Shown piece after piece: positions 1-14,233 of a stretch of 64,000 bases of DNA (the first letter of the stretch is position 1; each line of letters opens with the position of its first letter). Source of the stretch: Halichondria panicea (Eukaryota > Porifera > Demospongiae > Suberitida > Halichondriidae); contig NC_087388.1 of assembly GCF_963675165.1 (NCBI RefSeq), forward strand, positions 5,461,047 to 5,525,046, written 5' to 3'. The notes beneath the pieces were generated by a model, which was given only the letters and a program-made list of their open reading frames with translations, did no database searches and was not told the origin of the DNA. Position numbers and translations under genes: made by a program.

Positions 1-176
1 GGTGAACAAGATGCAGAACTTTGACCATCCTTGCGTCATGTCTCTAATTGGGGTGTGTCTCGATGCTGGCCACGGGATTGCCATAGTGATGCCATATATG
101 GCCAACGGGAGCCTTTTTGACTACCTCAAGAAAGAGAGGGATAATCTGGAGCTGGACGATGACTGTGAGATTGATC

Positions 177-178
<2 letters not shown>
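1..178 (+). pseudogene. RTK copy 0, partial exon 19 (kinase N-lobe)
   Basis: The window opens inside an exon equal to exon 19 of the type-2 RTKs B and D. It covers the end of the alpha-C region (VNKMQNFDHP), the strand after it (MSLIGVCLD), the hinge ([10 protein letters not shown]) and the acidic loop ending CEIDQ. The donor follows at once and lies in a GT repeat. The intron resembles intron 19 of B and D, but exons 20-23 (HRD, DFG and C-lobe) never follow; only the terminal exon is found, at 669. The gene is thus a deleted relic. The same exon, differing at one visible base in this stretch, recurs at 63585. Confidence 0.8.

Positions 179-208
<30 letters not shown>
179..208 (+). repeat. (GT)n microsatellite at the splice donor of copy 0 exon 19
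   Basis: About 15 GT units start immediately after the last exon base, so the donor GT is the first unit of the repeat. Repeat length at this spot differs in every type-2 copy (B, D and the end-of-window copy). Confidence 0.85.
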
Positions 209-210
<2 letters not shown>

Positions 211-552
211 TTTAGCAATTTTAATTAGCACTATTATACATATGCCCCAAGGCATAACTACTTGAGTGTAGAAATTAATTTGTATCAGTACAGAACATCT
301 TTTATTAAGCTTTATCAGTATACGGAAGTTCCCGAAATTAATTTGTATCATTATTTGCATGCAAGTATAATTATTATTGTATATAGGGACAGTACAGAGT
401 GGTCATCTTTGCACAATACTTCTATGTAACGGACTGTAACTTCAGAATACATACAAATAGTATACGGTTTATTTTACTGACAGTATCCACAAATACACGG
501 ATTACCCCCTTTTTGGGGTAATGTACACGCATGCGCATACAATGTATACCAT

Positions 553-592
553 GCAGGCCGCCTTTCTCTTCGCGGCCTGGAATCGAGGCTAA
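553..592. repeat. Remnant of a TAGCCTCG-type inverted-repeat element
   Basis: The stretch AGGCCG...CGGCCTGG followed by CGAGGCTA matches the right end of the palindromic mini-elements and Mutator-like elements described further on. It sits near the deletion that removed exons 20-23 of copy 0. The left end is not recognisable. Confidence 0.4.
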
Positions 593-668
593 TAATTATG
601 TAGACTGTCATTATCTGTAACTCGAGACTTGTACGTTAGAAATGTCAAATTTCTTAATACCACTGCAG

Positions 669-787
669 AATATGACTATGTCCCCACGCCCACGGAAGCC
701 TCTCATCACTATGGCAACTTTCCATTAAGTGACCCTCTAACAACTGACAACAGTGCGTATGGCCTCAGGGAAGAGATAACTACATGA
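669..787 (+). pseudogene. RTK copy 0, terminal exon (type-2 tail)
   Basis: After the acceptor CCACTGCAG the exon reads a type-2 cytoplasmic tail with YDYVPTP, HHYGNFP and [10 protein letters not shown], then TGA. It equals exon 24 of B and D. It keeps an open frame, but with exons 20-23 missing it cannot complete a kinase. The intron just before it also matches the 3' end of intron 23 of B and D. One internal deletion from intron 19 to intron 23 explains the structure. Confidence 0.8.
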
Positions 788-1424
788 CTTGGACTATTTA
801 AAATACAGCTGAACTACGATGTCTGCATTATGTAATACAATTGCATTTGAGCTTTGTTTTTTAACTAATTAGATTTAGTTAAGTATTGACTTACATTCAG
901 CTGCTGCATGATGACCACTTATATATTACTTAGTGCATGGGATAATTAGAATACTGCTACCTTTTTCTTATAGTGCCATGTACCCTAGCCAACTTTATAA
1001 TAGTTAAAAGCAATAATTATGTCTCACGGGCAGTTCACCTGAAATTTCAGATAACCTTTTTGTGAGTGCTGATTGGCTCCAAAGTTGGAATATGTAGCGA
1101 ATGGACACTCGTATTTTTTTTAGTCACACTAATTGTATACCAGGGTGTGGTCTAGTTACATTGCATGGCAAAATTATGTGCATGTACATGTACCAATGCA
1201 AAAACTTGAAGTTCAATTATCATTAAAATATTGCACTGTCAGCAATGAGTCATTATGACCTCATGGCCTAGAGTCAACCACATCTAATTACAAAACTATG
1301 TGATGATAATGACTTTCAGTGGGCTTGGTTAACCGTTTCACTTTGCTTGGCATATAATAACAGTGAAGTATCAATACTGCTAAGTTTGTATTAAGGTTAC
1401 CCTAATTGTCCAATGCTAGAATAG
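788..1424. other. Intergenic, copy 0 to gene A
   Basis: AT-rich DNA with no gene seen. Around 976-1110 it is related to the flank downstream of D (52110 onward and 53045-53170) and upstream of C. It holds the uninterrupted version of a site (TAGTGCCATGTACCC) that in the D-E spacer is split by a roughly 0.9-kb insertion. The last ~45 bases (1381-1424, containing GCTAAGTTTGTAT) are conserved ahead of C and E and are probably the 5' UTR or core promoter of type-1 genes. No TATA box is obvious. Confidence 0.5.
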
Positions 1425-4400
1425 ATGGCTATATTAGTAACTCTCCTTGCTTTGTTTCTGCTGCAAGGAGCAGCTTATTCTCAATCACCCTCCTTTGATT
1501 TCATTTCAGCTGAAAATCTCGGACTGCAAGTGGACTCCACTGGGAGAACATTCCTTGCTGCAGACAACTACTTGTATAGACTGAATGCTCAGCTAATACA
1601 AGAGGAGAGAGTTTATCTAGGAGCTAATTTTTATGTCATTAATGAAGGACTTGCCCTGAGCTCTACTGGGATGTTGGTGGTGTGTTTAGAGGATCTCTCT
1701 TGCTCTGTCTACAATGCAAGCAACCTCAGTGCTGGTCCCATTAGGAGTGTCAGTAATGCTATAGCAGGAGATTTTTACTTCGGAGCAGCTTTGTTTATGT
1801 CAGGAGACGCTTTCTACACTGGAGCAATGACTGATGAAGGACAGAGAATGGTACTGCAACAATTCGGAGAGGGGTTCAATAGATCGTCCAACAACAACAA
1901 TCCATCAGACACGCGTAATGAACTGGTTTTTGGAATTAGTTCGTTTACGCGACAATTCTATGCATATGGTGGTTTTGTGAGTGGTGGATTTTCATATTAT
2001 GTTGTCGTCGACTCTGAACCTGCTGATACACGAGCTATAAGACTGCTACGTGTTTGCAACCTGTTTAATTGTGGAGGCCGAAGTACCTGTGGAGTGACTG
2101 CTTTGTATGAACTGGGAATCAATTGTAGCTTTCAGTCGATCACTGAAGATACTCATGTGTGTGCAGTGTCATTAGTGGAGGACTTCAGTGGAATATCTGG
2201 ACCCACTGCTGTGGTAACTATTTGCTTTGGCAATACTAACTCTATTTGTGTGGTCAATATTACTGCTGTCAATGAAGCTATGGACGCTAAATATGACTCA
2301 TGTATTGTGTCACGCACTGTTGGAGAAGAAATTGGTTTAGCATGGAAAACAGGCTCTTCAGAAAGCTGCGATACTCTGCCTCAGCCTCAGGTACACATTT
2401 ATGTAGCATATACTGGTCTACATCAACAATTGATTCATTTTCCAGGATACAGGGGACAGATGTGACACACCCAGTCCAGTCGGCCTTCTCATCCCAAATG
2501 GTGGTATTGACATAATAGCACCAGTTCGTATCAATTTTGGAGTCGACCTTGTCCCTTTTACTTCAGTAGCTGTAAAGGTGGAGCAGTTTTCCTTTGTGTT
2601 TGTGGCAACGGATGATTCCAGGATACTAGGAGTAAGTGAATGCAGTTAGTGTGTAAAATAACGGCATTGTTTGTCTTCACAGTACGATGTCAGTGGTACA
2701 TCGACCCTGGACACTGATAGCTCATTCTACAATCAGCCAGTGGCCTCTGATGTATTTTATTTGGCATGGCATGAGGGACTAAACTACATCACAGCAGCCA
2801 CTGAAGACTCCGTGAGTTAATGCTTGCATGTATGTCCTACCCCATCTATCTGCCTCCCCCCTCTGAAGGTGTACCAAGTACCCATAGAGGAGTGTTCCCA
2901 GCGTATAAACTGTACCAGTTGTACCAATGACCTTAACCCGCTGTGTGGGTGGTGTGTGGTGGAGAACAAGTGCTCTCGTCAGACGCAGTGTCAGAATTCC
3001 GGTCTCTCCAGAAGATGGATACAGTACAACTGTTTTACTATCACTGTTGATCCTATGCAACTTTTCATTGACCCTGCAATTCTTGCTAATGAGGTATGCA
3101 TTAATGTGACTGTCTGAGGTTATATATATAAACTATCCTCACAGGTCACGGTGACCCTGCCTAACCCCCTTCCTGGGGAGAACATCTCCTGTCATTTGGC
3201 GGACAGTGAAGGACGTTTCCCACCCATCTTAGTACCAGCTGTTGAGGTCATCCCAGGAACAGTGTTCAGTTGTGATATTGAAGGGCTGGTACCTGACTAC
3301 CCTGGAGTGACTGCAACCATCAACCTGGGATTTCAGAGCTCTCTGTTCAATGAGCCATTTAACGTTACCAACCAAGCACTCACAATCTACAATTGCTCAG
3401 CAGGGAAAAGGTATAGGTACCTCAACCATATTCATGACCTGCTGATCACACTATGAATGTGCAGCTGTAAGGATTGCCTGGAGCCCAACAGTCCGTGTGG
3501 ATGGTGTAACCTCAACAAGCATTGCAGTGGAACAGCAACTCTGTGCAGGAATGCATGCATCTCACTTCCTACAGGTGATAGCTTGATGACCCCTGACTCT
3601 CTAATGCCTATATCCCTCTATATAGGTGTCTATATCTACACACTTCACAGACCTATGCCCCCTGTTAGATACGGCCCCCTTTGGGGGGCACACTCTACCA
3701 GTGAGGGTGGTCCAGGACTTTCTACTGACCACTAGGAACCTGATACCAACAGTAAGTCAACATGACCTCTGTACCCTGACCAATCCATGGCTTCCCTATA
3801 TATAGACGGATGGTTTCGAGTATTCGTGTATTGTGAATGGAGTTAGTCTGACAGCTCAGTATGAGAACGAGACCTCTATCCTGTGCAATGTGGGCAGTGG
3901 AGACGTAAGTGTTGACACTGTAATACTACAATACAATACATTGTATGAACAGTTTCACAATAAAAACCTTTAATTGATTGTGATTTAATTAGCGTTGTAT
4001 TCTAGTTATCACAATACCATACATGACACAGCTCAACCTGCCTACTGGTAGTGGTAGCTACTCTGTGGTTGCTATGGTGATATGGTCCGGGAATGGCGTC
4101 AACCACCCACTCAGCAGTGTCGCACAACAGACCAACAGTACGTACTGCTACACCACCATCACAGTAACTACAATTGGACTAACATTATTTTTATACAACC
4201 TCTGTCCACCATATGCCACCTCCTCTATACAGTTACGTTGTTTGATTGTCATAACTTGGGCAGTGGATGTTCAGAGTGCCTTGCATCCAGACTGGGGTCA
4301 GAGTTCACGTGTGGGTGGTGTAGCCTTAGCGACAGCTGTGAGGTGTTGCAAGAATGCACCAATGATGTTTTTGTTACTGAGGGGAGAAATTGTCCTACTC

Positions 4401-7400
4401 CTTTCATCACCTTAATCTCTCCAGAATCTGGTAATTATTATATATATACTGACTGCATGCCATGATACTTCCTACATCCTCAGGACCAGTTGATGGTGGT
4501 ACAGCAATTACTGTGATGGGCACTGACCTCGGAGTGACCTTTGCTGACGTTCTGAACGCCACCCTTACATTAGGAGGTGTGGCCTGTACTATCATCAACA
4601 CTGACTATATACCAGGGAGGCAGTTTGTGTGTGTGACCAACAACTTTGGAAGTACAGGCTCCAATGTGTTCACTATGGTCCTGTATGGCAATATAGACGT
4701 CAATGTAAACGCCAATCCCTTCATTGCGTTGAATCCTGTTGTCAGTAGTGTGAAACCGACCTTTGGACCCGTGGCCGGGGGTACCACACTGACTGTGAGG
4801 GGTACTGCACTAAGAGTGGGTAACCATGAGAACACTAGAGTCACTCTGGTCAGTGGAGGGTCAATCTACACCTGCAACGTATTGTAAGTGGCAGTATATG
4901 TTTGGAAAATGTTGAAAACTTTCCTTGCAGAGTTGTTTTTTCTCAAGAGATTGAATGCATCACTACAGCAGCAAATTTCACCTCCGCTGCAGAGGTGGTG
5001 GTTACTATTGATGCAGCTAGACTGGACTTCGGAGTGTTCTTCACTTACAGTAACAACCCCAATGTAACTGCTGTGCGTCCTAGCAACACTATTCCCAGTG
5101 GAGGCATCACACTGACCTTTACTGGAGTGTACTTGGACGTGGTACAACAGCCTGTGTTGGAGATCTACCAGCCGATGGGGGCTCTTCTGGTAAGCCAGCA
5201 ACTATAATTATGTCTGGATGTTTTCCTCACAATAATTATAATACAGTACATGATGCACTGTCCCTCCCCTACAGAAGAGCAACTGCAGTGTTGTGGACAA
5301 TACCACCATCACATGCTTGACTCCTAGTTTGATAAAAACCTCACTGACCCCATTGGACTATGCCCTACTGTTTGATGATGTCCCACCTATCACACAAGCA
5401 CGTTTTCCCATCAGCGTCCAATCAGATCCCTCCAATTTCCGGCTGGAGGGTTCTCAAAAGGTTCCTAATGGCACAGAGACCCTCATACGCATTGTGGTAT
5501 GTCCTACATAGCTAATATACTGACCCTATATATACGTGTGTGTATCCAGGGTGATAATCTCGACTCAGTGGAGACCAGTGAGATAGGAGTGACTGTGGGA
5601 GGGGAGGAGTGTGTCAAGACACCTAGTAGCGTAAGAGGGAGTGAATTCATTTGTACTGCCCCCTTGGAGCCGCCAGGAGGGGAAAACCCAGCCAACATAA
5701 ATGTGTGTATGACTATAGTTATACGTAACTGTGTCACTGTTCACTTCAGGTAACCGTTGGAAGCAACATCGCTCAAAAATTGGACCGGCAACTGACTTAT
5801 ACATTTCCTGAGGCAACGGTTCTCGGGCCAACCGTTCCTCTGGAGATCATCATTCCAGTTATTGTTATCATATTTATAATTGTCGTGTGTGTACTGACGA
5901 TTGCTATTGTCTGCTTGTATCTGAATTCGAGGAGAAAGTCAGTACCAATTTTTATGCATCAGCATGAGCAAAGGATAGAGCTCACGGCTACTGGGTAAGT
6001 AATGATATATACTGTTCAATTTGCAAATTAATTTGTTACAGGAAAACTCACGAGGTAGTTGATGGTAATACTGCACTCGTTAGTAAGTTTTCTTTTCTAC
6101 ACACACATGTATAGTCCCTGTTACATGCAACATATTATATTCAGAATCAGAACTTGTTGAGATTGCTGAGTCCATCCCAGACTCATTCAAAATAGCTGCC
6201 TCAAAATTGAAGCTCTCCAGTACTGCGATTGGACAAGGTAAACAAAGATGTGCATTTCACTTTATTTATGGGATGTCATTATATGTACAGGTGAATTTGG
6301 CGTTGTGTACAAGGGCGTCCTGACAAACTGGAACAAAGTGCCTATGCAGGGGGTGGCCGTGAAGACATTAAAAGGTTTTTAATTTAACAGCATAATTTCA
6401 TGAACCGTATAGTGGGTAGTTTTCTCGGGGTGGGGGGGAGGCAGTAGTTTTCGTGGCGAATATTTCAACTATTAATAAAGCTACCTGACTACCTTTACCT
6501 GTGTGCAAGCAGCAACCACGAAATACACCAACTGACTAATTAAATATTTTGTTTTGCTGCCCCCTATACAGAGATCACCCGACAATGATAATACACTACA
6601 CACATCATCTAGCAATATTCATATCTTGTGCATTTATCAACAGCAACCTGCCTAGGGCGTACAAGGCGGGGTTATAATTGCTCTAGCATGGAAAAGTTGT
6701 GAGATGAATATTAATACACAATGAAACCTTTTGAACACAGAAACTATAAACTCACGATTATTTCGCGATCATTCCCTCTATAGACATGTTAACCTAAATT
6801 CCGGTCTGCAGTCATTTTCTGTGCCCTAGAGATTATAGCACACAACATTTCATTTCATTTCTGATGAGTTAGTTCTTCATTATTTATGCAGGTCTGTTCT
6901 CGTTGTCGGATGTTCAGAGCATGGTGTGTGAGGTGAACAAGATGCAGGACTTTGACCATCCTCACATCATGTCCCTAATTGGAGTTTGTCTCGATGCTGG
7001 CCCCGGTGTTGCCATAGTGATGCCATATATGGCCAATGGCAGCCTTATTAGATATCTCAAGAAAGAGAGGAGCAGCCTTGAGTTGGACGATGACTGTGAC
7101 ATAGATCAGGTGTGTGTGGTGTAGCGTATACGAGTAGTAAATAGCTCAGTATCTATGACGACTACCTTTTGGTTTAGAGCATTGTGGTATTAGTGTAAGC
7201 ATTGTGTGGGTGTCTCAACAGAGAGGTGGGTGGGGCTGATTACTGTGATCCATGTGTATAGAGAGATGCATTCCCGGTCAAAATAATATATTTCTTTCCT
7301 TGACTGCTTAACCAGCGTATAAGATCATCATTCTTTTGGCCTTGACCATATTTAATAAGATCCATGCCACAACAGCTTTATATTTATTTCACTATGATTA

Positions 7401-8997
7401 TAGCTATATATATATGCATGCATGCAAACAAAGTGACAAAATGTACATAACTGATAGTTGTAAAACTGATGCTGAAGACTAACAGTGATGGCAGGGAAAG
7501 AATGATATTAATCCATAGCTAGATCTAGTTATAAACTTAATTGTGTCAGTGTGACTGTTGTGGGGATAATACTGCATGAGTATATATATAGGTGCTTTTT
7601 CAGAGCTTGGTAAAAAATCAGAGCACCAATTAACAATTTATGAAGAAGTGGTTGCCATTGGTACAGATTCTGGAAGTGAGGAAACTGCTACTAAAGATGT
7701 GTCGTCAGATAACACTGGGAATGGCCTACTTGGCTGAACAGAAGTTTGTCCATCGAGATCTTGCAGCCAGAAACTGCATGTGAGTGAACTATTTACAGTG
7801 TACACAATACTATAGACTAAAATATAAGAATTATGCATGCAAAGTTCAAGCCCCACGTTATACTATAGTTGGAGCTTGCATGCGACATATATAATTGGTA
7901 TATATGCATCGATATTGTAAATATCACGAACACACTGGTTAGCATGTTACATGATTGTTTCCGTGAGGCTTCATCTTGTACATTCCTATAGGCTGGACTC
8001 GGGAGGGGGTATCAGGGTGGGGGACTTTGGTCTGGCTGAGGACGTCTATGCTAGCGGCTACTTCAGACAGAACGACCGAGCCAATGTGAAGCTGCCCTAC
8101 AAATGGATGGCCTTGGAGAGTCTCAACGATGCCATCTTCACAGAGAAAACTGATGTGGTGAGTCAGTGCATGATCACAAGCTCTATAACTAATAGGAATG
8201 CACACTGTTTAATCCCGACCCCTACATTGCTTCTAAAATACATTTTCCTTTCATTTATTTTGCTAGTGGCAATAATTATTGTTACTTGTCGTCCATGTGC
8301 TCAGTGGTCATACGGTGTGACTGTGTGGGAGGTCTTCAATGGAGGACGGACCCCCTACCCTGCTGTGGACCCACACTCCCTCATCAAGCTGCTGGGAAAG
8401 GGGCAAAGACTAGAGAGACCTCTCAACGCAGCCTGTTCCACCGAAATGTGAGTGTACACTCTCTGAGTTGATTATCATAGCAGTTGCATTGAGGTAGCTG
8501 TTGTGTTGGGTAGACTGAGATTTGGAATTACCATTTTGTTCCAACTGACTGTACATCCCTCTACACTCACTCAGTTCTGAAGTGATGCGTCAGTGTTGGA
8601 GGGAGGACCCAGAGGAGAGACCAACCTTCTCACAACTGTCGTCCATTGTGGACAAGTTACTGACATCCATTGCTGGCTACACTGAGCTCGGTATGGTGCT
8701 ACTGAACACAGTTCAAGAGGTGGAGCAGCTCAGTAAGTGTATAATTATATAGACATAATTAAGAGTGTACCTTAGTATGCTACTATAAATAGCAGCTCTT
8801 AATGCCCATATATGAATACTTATATACACTTATAGTGTATGCTAAGACATACTTATTCATTCCATGCTCTTACTGCAGAATGTGACAATGTACCTTCACC
8901 TACTGAAGACGCTAATCGCTATGTAGATGGTCCACTAGGTCACCCTCTAGCATTCAAAAACAGAATGTACGAAGGATTTACTTCAACAGACGATTAA
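1425..8997 (+). CDS. RTK gene A (type 1), plexin-like ectodomain and MET-like kinase, frameshifted in exon 6
   Basis: Twenty-four exons: 1425-2390, 2446-2631, 2683-2811, 2869-3093, 3145-3410, 3465-3574, 3626-3751, 3806-3904, 4032-4137, 4233-4430, 4484-4883, 4931-5189, 5275-5496, 5550-5702, 5750-5994, 6042-6082, 6145-6237, 6291-6374, 6892-7109, 7667-7779, 7992-8157, 8305-8447, 8575-8732, 8879-8997. The start has a signal peptide ([15 protein letters not shown]) and aligns with C and E. Kinase motifs are intact: GQGEFGVV across exons 17/18, [19 protein letters not shown], and a tail ending in TAA. Exon 6 (second PSI) is 110 nt rather than the 106 nt of all other copies, because TGCA is doubled (ATGCATGCAT at 3551-3560). 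Translation then meets TAG at 3733-3735 in exon 7, before the membrane span. As written, A could encode only a truncated, possibly secreted Sema-PSI protein. A sequencing error is the alternative. Several donors are weak (GTTTTT after exon 18, GTGTGT after exon 14). Confidence 0.8.
6400..6530. repeat. Decayed CCGTATAG-type MITE in intron 18 of gene A
   Basis: The stretch CCGTATAGTGGGTAGTTTTC with later TTTCGTGGCG and CCACGAAA resembles the ends of the 204-bp element at 37613. Genes C and E lack it at this place, so it inserted in A or was lost from them. Confidence 0.4.
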
Positions 8998-9837
8998 CTA
9001 ATTATAGCCTTTAGCTAGTGAGTTGTCTCTGTATATAATTATAGCCTGTATAAAAACGTACAATTCCAGCTGCTTTAATCTTTGGCACAACCGTGCATGC
9101 ATGGTATGTTCAGTTTACTTTATTCTTTATTAGTATCATGCATGTATACACATGGTCACCGTAGCCTATTATTGTTTTACACAATAAAGTCACATGCAAT
9201 GTTTCCCGTCTTAATAATTTTGTCCTCAATTAACTATTTTCACATGCAGTGCCTATAATATTATATAGGCAGTCTTTTTACAATTTGAACAAAAAATATT
9301 CCGGAATATTGGTTTGGCACAGACCTAGCAATGGGCAAGGGAATATATTGATGTGTTTACTGATAATTATTGATAGTAGCATGATGCATAAGTGACATTC
9401 CAAGGATTGTTATGACAGTACACATCACATGCAGCCAGTCATAATAATGAATACTTTGTATTTATGTACTGACAATTCGGTGTACAGCTTACGTTTTCTG
9501 CTGCATGGGGTCGGCTGCTCTGGTCGTCATGGTAACCTGGACGCATTAGGCACCCACTGAGCAACATATTGAAACAAATTTCAGGTATCATTTCTTTCTG
9601 TCAACAATCATTATCTGCATGGATAGATGCTTCTAGACAATCTAGACAATCCTTTACAGTGATTTTTATTGATAGCCATGATTTGACCAGTGGCAGCAGG
9701 GTATATATGATTAGTGTGTGTGTGTGTGTGCATGGACACACAAATATGAGCTGTTTGAGCAAACTAGACGCTTTTATCAGTTTTTCACGAATTGCTTTAA
9801 CTGCTAATGAGACAGTAGTTGAAAAATAATAGTTATT
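8998..9837. other. 3' flank of gene A, conserved among type-1 copies
   Basis: No gene seen. About 600 bp here match 36217-36990 and 62912-63560 closely. A likely poly(A) signal AATAAA is at 9183-9188 within the conserved ACACAATAAAGTCACATG. The similarity to the C flank ends near 9830, where the DNA switches to IP3R intron sequence (TATTGTACCAGGAGTG). Confidence 0.6.
9183..9188 (+). terminator. Putative poly(A) signal of gene A
   Basis: AATAAA lies about 190 bases after the stop and is conserved in the same context after C and E. Confidence 0.5.
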
Positions 9838-12583
<2,746 letters not shown>

Positions 12584-13181
12584 TACTTATTCTTCTTATT
12601 TGTCCAATTTGATTTTGTCATCGTATAATTATTGTGATGAACTTGTAGATTAACAACTGCATGCTTTGTTTCATTACACGAATATGATCATCATATTATA
12701 ATTAATTGTTTCTCCACTAGGAATTCATAATAATTATAATTATGCATTAGTATATTTTTACTATGTCTTGTACAATCTATATTGTAACAATGTTGTCTAT
12801 CAATTACTGTCATTTTAATTTAATTTGTTGCCTTTTGGATCTGTGAAAATCAATGCAGTGCAGTGTCAATTAGCATATTGCACTGTGGTCAGTTCTGTAC
12901 CGTTTAGAGCTAAATTTTTGAGGAGCTTGTTTTCGTGGGTTAGCAATCCTACACGAAAATTAATTCCACCACAAACAATTATGCAAAAATGAAGTCTTAA
13001 AGGCGTGGCCTGGGGATGCTATCCATTCCACTTGCGCTATAGATAATATCAAGAGTTCATTAGGAAGAGTACGCAACTCCACTTAAACCATAGTAGGAGT
13101 TTCTTCAGGCCTACGTCACAACCACATGCTGTTGTATAAACTGTGAAATCAAATTTGCAATGAATAACAGAGTGATGATTA

Positions 13182-13313
13182 CACTGTAAAAAAATGGTGT
13201 GTGGTTTTGACGCAAGTGCGTGACTATTGTGGCAATTATCAGGAAAAAACGCAAGAAAAAACGCACGTTTGCCACAATAGCCACGCACTCAGGTCAAAAC
13301 CACTTTTACAGTG
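13182..13313. mobile_element. 132-bp MITE with CACTGTAAAA ends and TA target duplication
   Basis: CACTGTAAAA at the left and TTTTACAGTG at the right are each flanked by TA. The arms also pair over GTGGTTTTGACG/GGTCAAAACCAC and TTGTGGCAA/TTGCCACAA. This fits a non-autonomous Tc1/mariner-type element. It has no coding capacity. Confidence 0.75.
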
Positions 13314-13343
13314 TATCACTAATATTATTCATTTACAACTGCG

Positions 13344-13397
13344 GTAGGAAAGGCAATGAATAACAACGTTACTAACTTTATTCATTGCCTTTCCTAC
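13344..13397. repeat. 54-bp hairpin
   Basis: The 20-bp arms GTAGGAAAGGCAATGAATAA and their complement surround a 14-base loop. It may be a remnant fold-back element; no target duplication was recognised. Confidence 0.7.
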
Positions 13398-13546
13398 TTG
13401 CACTAGATTATTATTTGTTCCAATCTTGCACATAATAAGAACAATAATTATTATCTTTATTATCATTGAACACACCAGGAATAGGTGTACATATTATATT
13501 ACATGTATAGTAATAGTATAGTACTAGCTATAGTGCAAGAATAGTA

Positions 13547-14118
13547 ACCTCGATCCCAGGCCGAGTTTTCGCTTTTATAATGATAGGCAAACATGCTCCC
13601 ATCCCTCTACTAGACTCACAAGCCGTCACTGTTGCACGCGACAGTGACGGCTTGCGAGTCTATCCCTCTACCGCTGTAGCTGCGATAGGCCAGTGGGTGC
13701 GGCCTTGTCTTGTGATGACTTTTGTCAGTAATTTTCCAGAGGAGGTACGACATCTGTGTGTCAAAGGAAACGTTTTAGACACACATTCCTTAGATCAAAG
13801 TTCGGAATGTGTGTGTTAAAGACACAGAACCATAGCAATCTATCTTGACGCAGAGGAGGCGCGAAGCACTTAACCTTTGCTACTTAGGTCTCTAGTTGCC
13901 GTTGTGTTAAACTTTGACTCTGCTTTGATGCATCAGTAAATTACATAATTTGCACGTGACATCAATATTAGTATTCCTGATTTACACAAGCTATAGCCCA
14001 GAGTCACCAGTCCCTTTTCTCCCGCCCCCGTCCAATCAGAGAAAAGGGAGTGGCTTGCGAGTCTAGCAGGTACCAGGCCGCCGTAAGCTTATTTTTAATC
14101 GGCCTGAATTCGAGGCTA
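13547..14118. mobile_element. Possible degenerate TAGCCTCG-type (Mutator-like) element
   Basis: The left part (ACCTCGATCCCAGGCCGAG and GCTTTTATAA) equals the start of the 1.08-kb elements at 25372 and 54271. The right part ends AATTCGAGGCTA, like the 47-bp element at 63232. The inside differs and contains another palindromic element (13611-13662). No flanking duplication was found, so it may be two fused remnants. Confidence 0.4.
13611..13662. mobile_element. 52-bp palindromic mini-element with 9-bp target duplication
   Basis: Arms starting TAGACTCACAAGCCGTCACT and ending AGTGACGGCTTGCGAGTCTA form a near-perfect hairpin. TCCCTCTAC stands on both sides (13602-13610 and 13663-13671). It shares arms with the element at 37945. 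Confidence 0.85.
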
Positions 14119-14233
14119 CCTCTGGGCTTGCAATCGACGATCGAGCCACGCCCAACTAATACATATACACATATAATTATATAATTATATCTAGATCTAA
14201 GTAGACTACTTCATTAATATTCAATTAAGAAAA

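Larger units (their letters stand above)
12584..14233. other. Intergenic, IP3R copy 1 to gene B
   Basis: The first ~400 bp match the sequence after IP3R copy 2 (42790-43075). The rest is a cluster of small inverted-repeat elements listed separately. The 25 bases before the B start (TTCATTAATATTCAATTAAG) are shared with gene D and are probably type-2 5' UTR. No gene seen. Confidence 0.5.

Noticed and set aside
7939-8205. Antisense frame opposite RTK exon 21, repeated in B, C and D
   Set aside because: It mirrors the conserved kinase exon and is present only because that exon is conserved; it has no start context or domain.
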